64,000 nucleotides of DNA, from positions 434,001 through 498,000 of the forward strand of contig NZ_JH109152.1 in NCBI RefSeq assembly GCF_000190755.2, read 5' to 3'. Below the pieces are notes generated by a model that was given only the letters and a program-made list of their open reading frames with translations, made no database searches and was not told the DNA's origin. Made by a program: the position numbers and the translations under genes. Position 1 is the first letter of the stretch. Every line of letters begins with the position of its first letter. The stretch comes from Methylobacter tundripaludum SV96 (lineage in GTDB: Bacteria > Pseudomonadota > Gammaproteobacteria > Methylococcales > Methylomonadaceae). Below are positions 10,880 to 19,943 of this stretch, in pieces.

Positions 10880-11200
10880 ATTATATTTCTCCTGGTATTC
10901 TGTTAATTTGACAGAATAGTGATTATGTTTTTATGACTAATATTAGTTTTTAGGGTGGTTTTCATGTTCCATGGATACAGGAAATTTTCACTCTAGGAGC
11001 CTAAATTTAATGATTTTGCCCCAAAAGTCAACTTTTATAGGCTTTGGTGTAAAACGATTTCCTGTAACGTTTTGATAAAACTCAGGGTGTTTAAGAGCGA
11101 TTTAAGATTTTTAAGATATTTCGTTTCAGATGCGGCTGATTGAAATGAAGGGGGTTGAGTATAAATTTAACTTTTTGCTACTGAAAAACGAATGGATAAA
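10880..11200 (-). promoter_or_regulatory. xoxF upstream region with 5'-UTR inverted repeat
   Basis: This 321-base stretch holds no gene. It must contain the xoxF promoter. TATTCTGT (10896-10903) and ACAGAATA (10911-10918) form a perfect 8-base inverted repeat with a 7-base loop, placed immediately upstream of the xoxF ribosome binding site (AGGAG at 10888-10892). In mRNA it could fold next to the binding site; as DNA it could be an operator. Further upstream the sequence is AT-rich and no clear promoter boxes could be assigned. Confidence 0.5.
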
Positions 11201-11926
11201 TCACAGGGCTTCAACTCGGTAACCGTTGCTATCCCAGCATAATACTTCGGCTGCAGTCTTGCTCCATGCGGCAAGTACAAAACGCTGGGCAGTTTGGTCG
11301 TCTATTTTAAAGTTATGGATGGCAGGGCGGTGGGTATGCCCGTGGATCAAGCGCAGGCAGTGCCGTTCACGCATGGTGTTAACGACCGTGTCCTGGTTAA
11401 CATCCATAATGTCCTGGGATTTTTTGCGTTTGTGGAAATAACTACGGACGCGATACCAGCGCGCAGCCAGCAAGCGCAAAAGTAAGGGTTTGGACAGCAC
11501 GGCTTGTTGCCATTCAGGGGTATGCGATTGGGCGCGAAATGCCTGATAGGGCAAGTCATCGGTACACAGTAAATCGCCGTGTGTGAGCAGCGTCGGCGTG
11601 CCATGCAAATCGATGACAGCATACTCATCGATAAGCGTTACGCCGGTATCTTCGGAAAATTGTTTGCCCAGCAGAAAATCGCGGTTGCCTTGCTGTAAAT
11701 AAACCGGTGTACCCGAACCGGTCAGTTGCTTAAGCTGCTTTCGGATTGTATTGTTGGGGGGAGTAGGATCATCGTCGCCTATCCACGCATCGAAAAGATC
11801 GCCCAGTATATAAACGGCGGCGGCTTTGGGGGCTCTATCGCTCAGGAATGAAAGAAACCGACGGGTGATTTCAGGTTTTTCCAGGGAAATATGCAGGTCT
11901 GAGATGAACAGGATTTCTTGATTCAA
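11201..11926 (-). CDS. lpxH: UDP-2,3-diacylglucosamine diphosphatase LpxH
   Basis: This 241-residue calcineurin-like phosphoesterase hydrolyses UDP-2,3-diacylglucosamine to lipid X in lipid A synthesis at the inner membrane face. The metal motifs are all visible: S-D-L-H (D10, H12), G-D-L-F-D (D43, D46), G-N-R-D, T-H-G-D and the C-terminal H-G-H-T-H. The length matches E. coli LpxH (240). Its product feeds LpxB, encoded at 57.4 kb in this window. A heptamer repeat array lies just upstream. Confidence 0.96.
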   Translation of the reverse strand: MNQEILFISDLHISLEKPEITRRFLSFLSDRAPKAAAVYILGDLFDAWIGDDDPTPPNNTIRKQLKQLTGSGTPVYLQQGNRDFLLGKQFSEDTGVTLIDEYAVIDLHGTPTLLTHGDLLCTDDLPYQAFRAQSHTPEWQQAVLSKPLLLRLLAARWYRVRSYFHKRKKSQDIMDVNQDTVVNTMRERHCLRLIHGHTHRPAIHNFKIDDQTAQRFVLAAWSKTAAEVLCWDSNGYRVEAL

Positions 11927-11940
11927 GGGCGAGTGAAAGA

Positions 11941-12022
11941 CTAAGGGCTAAGGGCTAAGGGCTAAGGGCTAAGGGCTAAGGGCTAAGGGCTAAGGGCGCG
12001 ATCGATTCTTTCGCCCTTAGCC
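11941..12022. repeat. Heptamer tandem array (CTAAGGG x8) plus inverted copy
   Basis: Eight perfect copies of CTAAGGG fill 11941-11996. GCCCTTAGCC at 12013-12022 is the inverted copy. The design equals that of the array at 1018-1161 but with G in place of one A in every unit, so each array has been homogenised separately. It separates the cyclophilin gene from lpxH on the minus strand. Confidence 0.97.
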
Positions 12023-12035
12023 TTGCGCCTTTCGT

Positions 12036-12617
12036 CTATTGTATAACTTCAGCTTTTTCTACGATGATGTCTGTTTTAGGCACGTCCTGATGCCCGCCGC
12101 GGTTGCCGGTGGGTTGTTTAGCCATGGCATCGACAACATCCATGCCTTCAATGACTTCGCCGAATACCGCATAGCCCCAGCCGCTTGGCGTTGGGCTGGT
12201 ATGGTTCAGCGAGGCGTTATCTTTATAGTTGATAAAAAACTGGGCCGTTGCCGAATCAGGCACATTGGTGCGCGCCATGGCTATAGAGCCGCGTTTGTTT
12301 GGCAAGCCGTTATCGGCTTCGTTTTTGATAGGGGCATGAACCGCTTTTTGGTTAAAGTCAGTATCAAAGCCGCCGCCTTGCGCCATAAATCCGGGGATGA
12401 CGCGATGGAAAATGGTGTTGTTGAAAAAGCCTTCATTAACGTAAGTTAAAAAATTTGCCGATGAAATAGGCGCTTTTTCATGATTCAACTGAATAATAAT
12501 TTCACCCAGCGAGGTTGTTAATTTAACTTTTGATGGTGTATCAGACATTTTGTTTTCCGTTGCAAATGAGAGTGTTGTGGTTAAAAGCAGCATCATGGAG
12601 AAAATGAAAGCACGCAT
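12036..12617 (-). CDS. Peptidyl-prolyl cis-trans isomerase, cyclophilin type, exported
   Basis: This 193-residue cyclophilin speeds proline isomerisation during folding. The catalytic-core pattern is present: F-H-R-V-I-P-G-F-M-A-Q-G-G-G near residue 70, S-A-T-A-Q-F-F-I-N and V-F-G-E-V-I-E-G-M-D-V-V-D. An N-terminal hydrophobic stretch ending S-F-A-T-E reads as a signal peptide, so it is probably periplasmic (PpiA-like). An internal ATG at residue 24 could give a cytosolic PpiB-like form of 170 residues, so dual starts are possible. It is transcribed toward lpxH and divergently from cysS. Confidence 0.9.
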   Translation of the reverse strand: MRAFIFSMMLLLTTTLSFATENKMSDTPSKVKLTTSLGEIIIQLNHEKAPISSANFLTYVNEGFFNNTIFHRVIPGFMAQGGGFDTDFNQKAVHAPIKNEADNGLPNKRGSIAMARTNVPDSATAQFFINYKDNASLNHTSPTPSGWGYAVFGEVIEGMDVVDAMAKQPTGNRGGHQDVPKTDIIVEKAEVIQ

Positions 12618-12770
12618 TGTTTTTCCTTATAGAGTGATGCAAAGAACAAATTTTAAGTGTTTTTGTCTTGAAAGAGAAGCATGTGCTTGGTAGATTGTAC
12701 AGCTTTGTTTAACCTGCTGCCTCGACTTATCGGCAATGGAAAACGTTGCCTAACTGAATTATTTAATGAC

Positions 12771-14159
12771 ATGTTGAAAATATATAACACCCTGACCCGA
12801 AAAAAAGAACCGTTTCAGCCGCGTGTCGCGGGTAAAGTCGGCATGTATGTCTGCGGCATGACGGTTTACGATTACTGTCATATCGGGCATGCGCGGGTCA
12901 TGGTGGTGTTCGATACGGTTGCGCGTTATTTTCGCCACCAGGGTTATGAATTGACCTATGTGCGCAACATTACCGATATTGACGACAAAATCATTCAGCG
13001 CGCCATCGAAAACGGCGAAGACTACGGCAAATTGACTGAGCGGTTTATTGACGCGATGCACGAGGATGAGCGGGCGCTGGCCGTTTTGCCGCCCGACCTT
13101 GAGCCGAGGGCAACGCAGTCCATCGCTGATATTATCTCAATGATTAAAACCCTGGTGGACAAAGACCTCGCTTATGTCGGCAGCAATGGCGATGTGTTTT
13201 ATGCGGTGACAAAGTTTAAAGATTACGGCCGGTTATCGGGCAAAAACCTGGACGATTTACAGGCCGGTGAGCGCGTTGATGTGGACCTGGCAAAGCGCAA
13301 CCCGATGGATTTTGTGCTGTGGAAGATGGCTAAGGCTAACGAGCCTGCCTGGGACTCGCCGTGGGGCTTGGGCCGTCCTGGCTGGCATATTGAGTGTTCG
13401 GCGATGTCTACCTGTTGCTTGGGCAATCATTTCGACATCCATGGCGGCGGCATGGATTTGCAGTTTCCGCACCATGAAAATGAGATTGCCCAGTCGGAAG
13501 GCGCGACCGGCGAGAAATTTGTTAATGTATGGATGCACAACGGTTTTGTACGCGTTGACGATGAAAAAATGTCCAAGTCGTTGGGTAATTTCTTTACCGT
13601 GCGTGAAGTGTTGAATCAGTATAAACCGGAGATCATTCGCTTTTTTATTCTTTCAAGCCATTACCGCAGTCCGTTGAATTATTCCGATGAACAGCTCAAT
13701 GACGCCAAAGCGGCTTTAACGCGCCTTTATACCGCCCTGCGAGGCGTGGAAACTACAGCCGAGGCGGCGATTGAGGAAGCTTATAAAACCCGTTTTGAAC
13801 AGGCGATGGATGATGACTTTAATACGCCGGTCGCATTGGCAGTGTTATTTGATTTAGCCAGAGACCTGAATAAAGCCAAAGAATTAGATCAGCAGAAAGC
13901 TTGCGCCTTGGCGGCTACGTTGAAATATTTAAGCGGCTTGCTGGGAATTTTACAGGATGATCCAGATGCTTTTCTTAAAGGTAGCGGGGATGCTGCTGTA
14001 CTTGGGGAAGAAACAGTCGAGCAACAAATCCAGGCACGTCTGGATGCAAAAAAAGCCAAGGATTGGGCATTGGCCGATAAAATACGTAACGACCTGAAAG
14101 AGCAGGGCGTGATTCTGGAGGATTCGCCCGACGGCACAACCAGCTGGCGGCGCGAATAA
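12771..14159 (+). CDS. cysS: Cysteinyl-tRNA synthetase
   Basis: This class Ia synthetase charges tRNA-Cys. It has the zinc-ligand C-G-M-T-V-Y-D near residue 29, the HIGH motif as H-I-G-H-A-R-V, the W-H-I-E-C-S-A-M-S segment, H-H-E-N-E-I-A-Q and K-M-S-K-S-L-G-N. The frame is open back to an ATG at 12681, but the protein family starts at M-L-K-I-Y-N-T-L. I therefore choose the ATG at 12771, giving 462 residues (E. coli 461). No strong ribosome binding site precedes either ATG. A long palindrome follows the stop codon. Confidence 0.95.
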   Translation: MLKIYNTLTRKKEPFQPRVAGKVGMYVCGMTVYDYCHIGHARVMVVFDTVARYFRHQGYELTYVRNITDIDDKIIQRAIENGEDYGKLTERFIDAMHEDERALAVLPPDLEPRATQSIADIISMIKTLVDKDLAYVGSNGDVFYAVTKFKDYGRLSGKNLDDLQAGERVDVDLAKRNPMDFVLWKMAKANEPAWDSPWGLGRPGWHIECSAMSTCCLGNHFDIHGGGMDLQFPHHENEIAQSEGATGEKFVNVWMHNGFVRVDDEKMSKSLGNFFTVREVLNQYKPEIIRFFILSSHYRSPLNYSDEQLNDAKAALTRLYTALRGVETTAEAAIEEAYKTRFEQAMDDDFNTPVALAVLFDLARDLNKAKELDQQKACALAATLKYLSGLLGILQDDPDAFLKGSGDAAVLGEETVEQQIQARLDAKKAKDWALADKIRNDLKEQGVILEDSPDGTTSWRRE

Positions 14160-14224
14160 TCGGTTGAATAGCGGAATTTCCACGGGAGTCATGGAAAAGG
14201 TGCAATGTTAAGTTGTAAAAAATA

Positions 14225-14278
14225 TCACCACGAAGACACGAAGGACGCGAAGAAATAAACTTCGTGTCTTCGTGGTGA
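14225..14278. repeat. 19-base-arm palindrome after cysS
   Basis: Perfect 19-base arms (TCACCACGAAGACACGAAG at 14225-14243 and its complement at 14260-14278) enclose a 16-base loop. The element could act as a terminator for cysS but has only a weak T run. The arm sequence resembles dispersed palindromic repeats seen in many bacterial genomes. Confidence 0.85.
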
Positions 14279-14348
14279 ATAAAAAGATTTTAAATGATAA
14301 ATACCCCAAGGTTCTAATGGCCGATCATCACAAACCGTCAGCAACGAT

Positions 14349-15008
14349 ATGGCACAAAAAGTGTTAAATTTCATCAGCAATTTTCTCTCAAAAAAAATCC
14401 GCACTGCTATTTACAGCGCCAGGGAATCCATCGGCGAACATAAGCGCGATATAGTCGTCACCCATGTTGAACAGGCTTGTGTGGGTTTGCGGGAAACCAG
14501 GGATGAGTTTGAAGATGCGCTGCAGCGGTTTAAGAACTTGGTCTGCGTCAATGAAACCACGTTGGACCATAAATACAACCTGCTCAACAGACAGTATCAG
14601 TTTTGTTGTGCTAAATCCGATGCGGTCAGCAACAGAATCAGGGCGATTGAACAGGTCAGCGAGGCGTTGTTCAAAGAATGGGAAAGCGAACTCAATGAAT
14701 ACACTAACCGTAACTTGCGCGCCCACAGTAAGCAGCAGCTAAAGGTAGCCAGGCAAAATTATGCCCGGCTGATCCGGTCCATGCAAAAAGCCGAAGCGAA
14801 AATTCAGCCGGTACTGGCGGCCTTCAAAGATCAGGTGTTGTATTTGAAACATAACCTTAATGCCCAGGCTATCGCGGCATTAAGGCATGAATTTATTGAG
14901 ATAGGCATTGATATTTCTCAGTTGATCAATGCCATGGAGCAGACCATCGCTGAGGCAAGTCAATTTGTTGCAGTATTAACCGATCAAAAAGCCTTGCCCA
15001 GCCGGTAA
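14349..15008 (+). CDS. DUF2959 family protein
   Basis: This 219-residue, strongly helical protein has the DUF2959 pattern: Y-S-A-R-E-S-I-G-E-H-K-R-D-I-V near residue 22, then heptad-like helices with F-K-E-W-E-S-E-L and a late L-Y-L-K-H-N-L-N-A-Q-A-I segment. Known members are often exported lipoproteins. Here there is no lipobox and only a short amphipathic N-terminus, so the location is uncertain. The function of the family is not established. Coiled coil is likely over residues 45-190. It stands alone between the cysS palindrome and a convergent lipoprotein gene. Confidence 0.75.
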   Translation: MAQKVLNFISNFLSKKIRTAIYSARESIGEHKRDIVVTHVEQACVGLRETRDEFEDALQRFKNLVCVNETTLDHKYNLLNRQYQFCCAKSDAVSNRIRAIEQVSEALFKEWESELNEYTNRNLRAHSKQQLKVARQNYARLIRSMQKAEAKIQPVLAAFKDQVLYLKHNLNAQAIAALRHEFIEIGIDISQLINAMEQTIAEASQFVAVLTDQKALPSR

Positions 15009-15010
15009 CA

Positions 15011-15436
15011 TTAGAGCTTGTACAAAACGTCGTTGGCTTTGTCTTTAGGATCTTCTTTTTTACCTTTACGGTTATCCTGATCGATTCTTTCTTTGCCGAA
15101 TTTGGCGATCATATCATCCCAGCCTGTGTACTTTTCATAGCCTGCAAAGCCGTTATTTTTCCGTTGCTGATAAAGTTCTTTGCCCAATGCAATGATTTCT
15201 TCGGGTTTTTTACCGTCAACCGCGTTAAGAAAGTCTTGTTCGCTTTTAATGGAATCGCGAAGCATCCAGAAAGAGACTTCAAATTCAATACGCGCATCGG
15301 GAGATAAGCGGTTTTTTAGCGCTTTAACTGATCTAAAGACAGTACGGGTATTATGACCGTTAATTTGTTGGCCCTTACTGCAGCCAATTAACGATGTGCA
15401 GCAGAGAATGAGCAGAAGAACAGGTAATTTCTTCAT
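15011..15436 (-). CDS. Small lipoprotein of unknown function
   Basis: This 141-residue protein has a lipoprotein signal: a hydrophobic start ending L-I-G-C (Cys19). The mature part has a helical segment R-S-V-K-A-L-K-N-R-L-S and a lysine/aspartate-rich tail. It loosely resembles the DUF6694 lipoproteins, but I am not sure of that match. It is convergent with the DUF2959 gene, the two stops being 2 bases apart. Possible role: envelope protein; nothing more can be supported. Confidence 0.7.
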   Translation of the reverse strand: MKKLPVLLLILCCTSLIGCSKGQQINGHNTRTVFRSVKALKNRLSPDARIEFEVSFWMLRDSIKSEQDFLNAVDGKKPEEIIALGKELYQQRKNNGFAGYEKYTGWDDMIAKFGKERIDQDNRKGKKEDPKDKANDVLYKL

Positions 15437-15559
15437 AAAGATAACCTCAGGTTTAAGTAGGGACGCATGTCATGCTATTTACAGGGTTTGTGATTATATA
15501 ACGCAGGATCGTCAAACGAAGTAAAATAGTCAGTCATTATAATCCTGAGCTGGTTTTTC

Positions 15560-17299
15560 ATGCTGGAATTTATCCAATTATTAAAACAACGTTACCAGGC
15601 GGTTTTGGCTCAGCAGGGTAATGAGTCGGTTAAAACAAGCTATCAACAGCGGATCGACCAGCTGATTTTGGCGGAAGCCTTCATACGCAAGGGGCAGCTG
15701 ATCGAGGCGTCGCAGCAGCCGTTGTTGCACATGGCTGTGGTAGGGCCGACGCAGGCCGGAAAAAGCTCGCTGGTCAACGTGTTATTGAACAGTAATGCTG
15801 CCGGGATCAGCCCATTAGCGGGTTACACCATACATCCACAGGGTTTTTGCAATGGCGTAAGTCTTGCCGACTGTAGCGGCCTGCAACGTTATTTCGGCCG
15901 ATTTCAACAGCTGCAACAAACGCAGCTAAGCAAAGACCGGCATGATTGCTATTCGCTAACCGAAAACGCCACGGATTCAGGACTTTTGCCGCATGGCGTT
16001 TTGTGGGACACGCCCGATTTCGATTCGATAGATTCAGCTACTTACCGCGAAGGTGTCATCAGGGCGATTGCCTTGGCGGATCTGGTGATCCTGGTGGTCA
16101 GCAAGGAAAAATATGCCGATCAATCGGTCTGGGACATCATGGCCGCCGTTGAAGAATTGCATCAGCCGACCCTTATTTGCCTGAATAAACTGGTAGAAGG
16201 TTCCGAGTCGATCATCATCCAGTCATTAAAAGAAAAGTGGCGGCAAGCGAGAACCGACGAATTTCCCGAGGTCGTTTCGCTGTATTACCAAAAGCCGGGC
16301 GGGCTGCCGGATTGGCCTGAGTCCAGGCAACCGTTGCTTAAGCAACTGGCGAATAAAGTACGTTTGAACAAACACCCGCGTTTTGAACAGGAGTTATTGA
16401 AAAGGCACTGGCAAACCTGGCTGGAACCGGTTGTTGCCGAACATCAGGCGTTAAACGATTGGCATGAATTAGTCGATCTGATGATCAATCAGGCGATGGA
16501 AAGTTACCAGCGCGATTACCTGAATCATCCGCATCATTACGAAACCTTTCAGCTTGCGATGACCGAATTGCTGAATTTAATGGAAATCCCCGGATTAGCT
16601 CGCATTCTGGCCAGCACCCGCCAGGTCTTGACTTGGCCGGTCAGGCAGGTCATGAAACTGGGACGCAAAAGACTGCATGTTTCAGACAGCAGTTACGAAA
16701 TAGCCTTGTTAAATCAAATAGCCGAACATACGCTGATCCAGCTGGCCGACAAGTTGTTGGATAAGGCCGAGCAAGGTGATCAGGGCCCGTGGTGGCGGCA
16801 ACTAAACAGCATGTTGCGCAACCAGCGACAGGACGCGTTACAGGATTTTGCCCTGGCGGCAAAAAATTATCATCTGTCGTTTCAGCAGGATGTAGACAGC
16901 GCCGCGCATCGTTTGTATTACAAACTGCAAGAACAGCCGGTGGTTTTAAACAGCTTGCGCGCAACCCGAGCGACTGCCGATGCCGCTGTTATTGCGCTGA
17001 CCTTGCAAATGGGCGGCATCGGCCTGCATGACTTGGTCATTGCCCCAGCGATGCTGACTCTGACTTCGTTGCTGGCGGAAAGCGCGGTCGGCGGCTATAT
17101 GCACAAAGTGGAAGCTGATCTAAAACAAAACCAATTCAATACCGTCAAACAGGCATTATTTGTCGAGAGCCTGCGCCTTAAACTCTTGCAGCTGCCTGAG
17201 CAATTATCGATGACTCCTCATTTTAATATCTCCCCTGACCAGCTGCGTGCGGCAGAGCCTCAACTGACAGAAAAGCGCCATGGCTTACGATTACTCTAG
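15560..17299 (+). CDS. P-loop GTPase domain protein (first of a pair)
   Basis: This 579-residue protein has a GTPase domain: P-loop G-P-T-Q-A-G-K-S-S near residue 76, a G3-like W-D-T-P-D-F-D near 154 and an I-C-L-N-K-L segment near 210 in place of the classic N-K-x-D, so the guanine-specificity motif is altered. The C-terminal half is helical and holds a hydrophobic stretch (about residues 470-510) that could insert in membrane. This layout recalls dynamin-like or 50S-ribosome-binding-type GTPases. It overlaps the next GTPase gene by 20 bases, so the pair is translationally coupled and may form a heteromer. Confidence 0.8.
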   Translation: MLEFIQLLKQRYQAVLAQQGNESVKTSYQQRIDQLILAEAFIRKGQLIEASQQPLLHMAVVGPTQAGKSSLVNVLLNSNAAGISPLAGYTIHPQGFCNGVSLADCSGLQRYFGRFQQLQQTQLSKDRHDCYSLTENATDSGLLPHGVLWDTPDFDSIDSATYREGVIRAIALADLVILVVSKEKYADQSVWDIMAAVEELHQPTLICLNKLVEGSESIIIQSLKEKWRQARTDEFPEVVSLYYQKPGGLPDWPESRQPLLKQLANKVRLNKHPRFEQELLKRHWQTWLEPVVAEHQALNDWHELVDLMINQAMESYQRDYLNHPHHYETFQLAMTELLNLMEIPGLARILASTRQVLTWPVRQVMKLGRKRLHVSDSSYEIALLNQIAEHTLIQLADKLLDKAEQGDQGPWWRQLNSMLRNQRQDALQDFALAAKNYHLSFQQDVDSAAHRLYYKLQEQPVVLNSLRATRATADAAVIALTLQMGGIGLHDLVIAPAMLTLTSLLAESAVGGYMHKVEADLKQNQFNTVKQALFVESLRLKLLQLPEQLSMTPHFNISPDQLRAAEPQLTEKRHGLRLL

Positions 17300-18902
17300 T
17301 TTGGTACAAACAACAAAACGCTGGGCGGAGCAGGCGCTGGCAGCCGGCTGGATCAATGCGGACGCCGCGCAGCAGTTGAGCGATGTCGATGCCAGATCGC
17401 CCGAAACCCTGTTTAACCATAACGGCTCCAGGCCGCTGATCGTCGCCTTCATGGGCGGCACTGGCGTGGGCAAGAGTTCCTTGCTGAACCGTCTGGCGGG
17501 CAAAGCCATCGCCCGAGCCGGAGTCGAGCGGCCCACTTCGCGGGAAGTCACGCTCTATCATCACCATAGCGTTGCGATAAAGCATTTACCCGAACAACTG
17601 CCGCTGGCGCAAATCAAAACCGCCGAGCATGACAACGAGTCCAGGAAACATGTAGTCTGGATCGATATGCCCGATTTCGACAGCACCGAGCAAAGCAACA
17701 AACATCAGGTGTTGGAATGGTTGCCGCATATCGATGTGCTGATCTATGTGGTCAGCCCCGAACGCTATCGCGATGAAAAAGCCTGGCGCTTGCTGCTCGC
17801 GGAAGGCGGCAGGCACGCCTGGCTGTTTGTCCTGAACCAGTGGGACAGGGGCCTGACGGAGCAGTACGAGGATTTCAAACGGCAACTGCATAAAGCGGGC
17901 TTTGCCGAGCCGATCATATTCAAGACCGCCTGCGCCGAAGGCCTGCAAGTCGATGAGTTTGCAATATTGGAATCGACCATTAGCTCGTTGGCGACCGAGC
18001 ATATCGTTGCGCAACTGGAGCAACGAAGCACGCAAATTAAAAAAGACGAGTTAAAGCAAACCCTGCAAAGCACCGGCCGGTTGCTGGGCTCCGAAGCAGT
18101 TTTTCAGCAATTGCCGGAGCTGTGGCAAGACCAATGGCAACGGTCAGCCCAAGTGCTGCAACAGGGTTTTACATGGCCCATCCAACAGTTGGCGCGGCAC
18201 TATGCCGATCACGCGGCCGATCTATTAAGCAGTCCGGCGGCGGCCAAATATGCATCGACCGGCGCCAAATTCAACTTGTGGGATGATTGGGCCGAAGCCC
18301 GTTTTGACGATGCGCTGGATGAATTCGTTATCAATGCCGACCAGCTTGGCATTCCGGTCAATCCGCTTAAGCAGCAGTTGTCTGCGCTACGCGAAAAAGC
18401 GCCTAAAATCATCCAGGCGCAAACCGAACTGGCCGCCAGACAAGCATTGGCGAACCCCGGCAATGTATTGCATCGCGCCTTTTTAAAGTTCATGCGTTTA
18501 TGCGAAATCATCCTGCCGCTTGCGGCCATTTGCTGGGTCGGCTATCAGGTTTTTATCGGCTATTACACCAGCAACATGACCGAAGTAGCTTATTTGGGCG
18601 TGGACTTTGCGGTACATAGCAGTCTGTTAATCGCCATTACCTGGCTGACGCCGTTTTTCATTCTGAAAAAATTAAAGCCGTCATTGGAAAAAAGCGCCTT
18701 AAGAGGCCTTAATAAAGGCTTAAACAGCGCCATCAACATGATCGACGGCGAAGTGTTGCTGGCGATAGAAAACATCGGCCATCAACATGCCGGGCAGATC
18801 AAGCAGCTAGACGGAATTATTGAGCTTTGCAGTGTAGCCGATGCCGGTCGACAATCGTCAATAGACAGCAACAGTCCCTTGGCCCGGATGCTGATTGATT
18901 AA
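17280..18902 (+). CDS. P-loop GTPase domain membrane protein (second of a pair)
   Basis: This 540-residue protein has P-loop G-G-T-G-V-G-K-S-S near residue 58, an I-D-M-P-D-F-D G3-like motif near 126 and V-L-N-Q-W-D near 185 as the G4 position. Two transmembrane segments are clear near the C-terminus (around residues 405-420 and 440-460: L-P-L-A-A-I-C-W-V-G and L-L-I-A-I-T-W-L-T-P-F). It resembles its upstream neighbour in layout but not closely in sequence. A membrane-remodelling or stress role is possible by analogy with tandem bacterial dynamin-like GTPases; that is inference. Confidence 0.8.
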   Translation: MAYDYSSLVQTTKRWAEQALAAGWINADAAQQLSDVDARSPETLFNHNGSRPLIVAFMGGTGVGKSSLLNRLAGKAIARAGVERPTSREVTLYHHHSVAIKHLPEQLPLAQIKTAEHDNESRKHVVWIDMPDFDSTEQSNKHQVLEWLPHIDVLIYVVSPERYRDEKAWRLLLAEGGRHAWLFVLNQWDRGLTEQYEDFKRQLHKAGFAEPIIFKTACAEGLQVDEFAILESTISSLATEHIVAQLEQRSTQIKKDELKQTLQSTGRLLGSEAVFQQLPELWQDQWQRSAQVLQQGFTWPIQQLARHYADHAADLLSSPAAAKYASTGAKFNLWDDWAEARFDDALDEFVINADQLGIPVNPLKQQLSALREKAPKIIQAQTELAARQALANPGNVLHRAFLKFMRLCEIILPLAAICWVGYQVFIGYYTSNMTEVAYLGVDFAVHSSLLIAITWLTPFFILKKLKPSLEKSALRGLNKGLNSAINMIDGEVLLAIENIGHQHAGQIKQLDGIIELCSVADAGRQSSIDSNSPLARMLID

Positions 18903-18973
18903 AGCAGGATTAAACACAAATGAGGGAACGGGCGCAGTGTATGCGCCCGTTGAACAGGCATTCAATGCCGAGT

Positions 18974-19633
18974 TTACAGCGAGTTCAGTGTAATAAACAC
19001 CATCGACCCCAGCGAAGTCAGGCCTAACCCGGCCATAGCCAGACGTGAACCGTGCAGCTTGGTCCACAACAAAAGGCCGGTCAAAGAAAGAAATACCAGG
19101 CCGCCGGCCAGTGTATCCGCCAGCAGTACCCAGGCCGTTCCCATGCCGACACCCTTGTGCAATCGGGTGATGAAGGCGAAGGCGTTTGCGTCCTGACGCT
19201 TTATCGAAACATAAGTATTGCCTACCCAGTATTCGGCGGTAACAGACTGCTGCGGACTGTGAAAATCCACCCGCCACTGACTGGGTTGCTGGAGGTTCCG
19301 ATCGGCCCAGGTCACGGTTTTTTCCGGATCAATGGAAATTTTACTGGCCTCCCGGTCGATGCTTAGCTGTACTTGCAGCCATAAGGCCAAGGCTTTTGCA
19401 TCGACTGGAAGCGGCTGGGGTAAGGCCATTTCAATGTGCGACTGTTCCATTTGCACCGCCGGAATTTTCATCACCATACGGTGATTGAGCAAAATTCCGC
19501 TCACGCCGAACAACAGACCCAATGCGGCTCCCCACAGCCCGACCCAGGCATGGATACGGCGCAGCCATTTTAGCCATTGAATACGTTTCGATTTCCGGTT
19601 CAATGGTGCCTCCGGGTTTTGTGTTTGTAGCAT
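18974..19633 (-). CDS. PepSY-associated membrane protein
   Basis: This 219-residue protein has a first membrane helix near residues 28-50 (H-A-W-V-G-L-W-G-A-A-L-G-L-L-F-G-V-S-G), a periplasmic loop and two further helices at the C-terminus (G-T-A-W-V-L-L-A-D-T-L-A and after T-G-L-L-L-W). The H-x-W-x-G-L and T-G-L-L-L-W signatures are those of PepSY-TM proteins, often found with TonB-dependent receptors and linked to ferric-siderophore reduction. It follows a siderophore receptor gene on the same strand, which fits such a role. Confidence 0.85.
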   Translation of the reverse strand: MLQTQNPEAPLNRKSKRIQWLKWLRRIHAWVGLWGAALGLLFGVSGILLNHRMVMKIPAVQMEQSHIEMALPQPLPVDAKALALWLQVQLSIDREASKISIDPEKTVTWADRNLQQPSQWRVDFHSPQQSVTAEYWVGNTYVSIKRQDANAFAFITRLHKGVGMGTAWVLLADTLAGGLVFLSLTGLLLWTKLHGSRLAMAGLGLTSLGSMVFITLNSL

Positions 19634-19636
19634 TAT

Positions 19637-19813
19637 TTATCCTTGTCTGTTTTGTTCGTCGGTGCGGTAGTATTTTTTAAATACTTCATCACGGAAAGCG
19701 GCGAAAGCGGGATGCATCTCATAGAGCCCCAAAGTCGCTTTGTGCGTTGCGTTGATGCCATTCCGAAACGCTACCTTAGTCGATGTTGGGCTGACTATGA
19801 ACGTTAAATCAGT
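19637..19813 (-). other. Possible C-terminal remnant of a gene between the receptor and PepSY gene
   Basis: On the minus strand an open stretch of 58 codons ends at a TAA two codons before the PepSY start, in the same frame. Its last part (M-H-P-A-F-A-A-F-R-D-E-V-F then K-K-Y-Y-R) looks protein-like, but no normal start with a ribosome binding site was found. It could be the tail of a lost gene of the receptor operon, or a small peptide starting at an internal ATG (26 residues). Low certainty. Confidence 0.3.
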
Positions 19814-19851
19814 TCATTGCCCTGGTGGTGCGACCAAAGATAGGTGTCGGC

Positions 19852-19877
19852 GGGTTGGTCGCTTTATCGACCAACCC
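19852..19877. repeat. Palindrome upstream of the PepSY gene
   Basis: GGGTTGGTCG (19852-19861) and CGACCAACCC (19868-19877) form a perfect stem with a 6-base loop. Partial extension of the symmetry on both sides (AGGT...ACCT) suggests a dispersed palindromic repeat. It lies downstream of the siderophore receptor stop. Confidence 0.8.
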
Positions 19878-19943
19878 GGCCTACCTCAAGAAAATAGCAG
19901 AATTCATCCTGCTTGTTTTTCATGCGTTAGGGACGACAATAGT

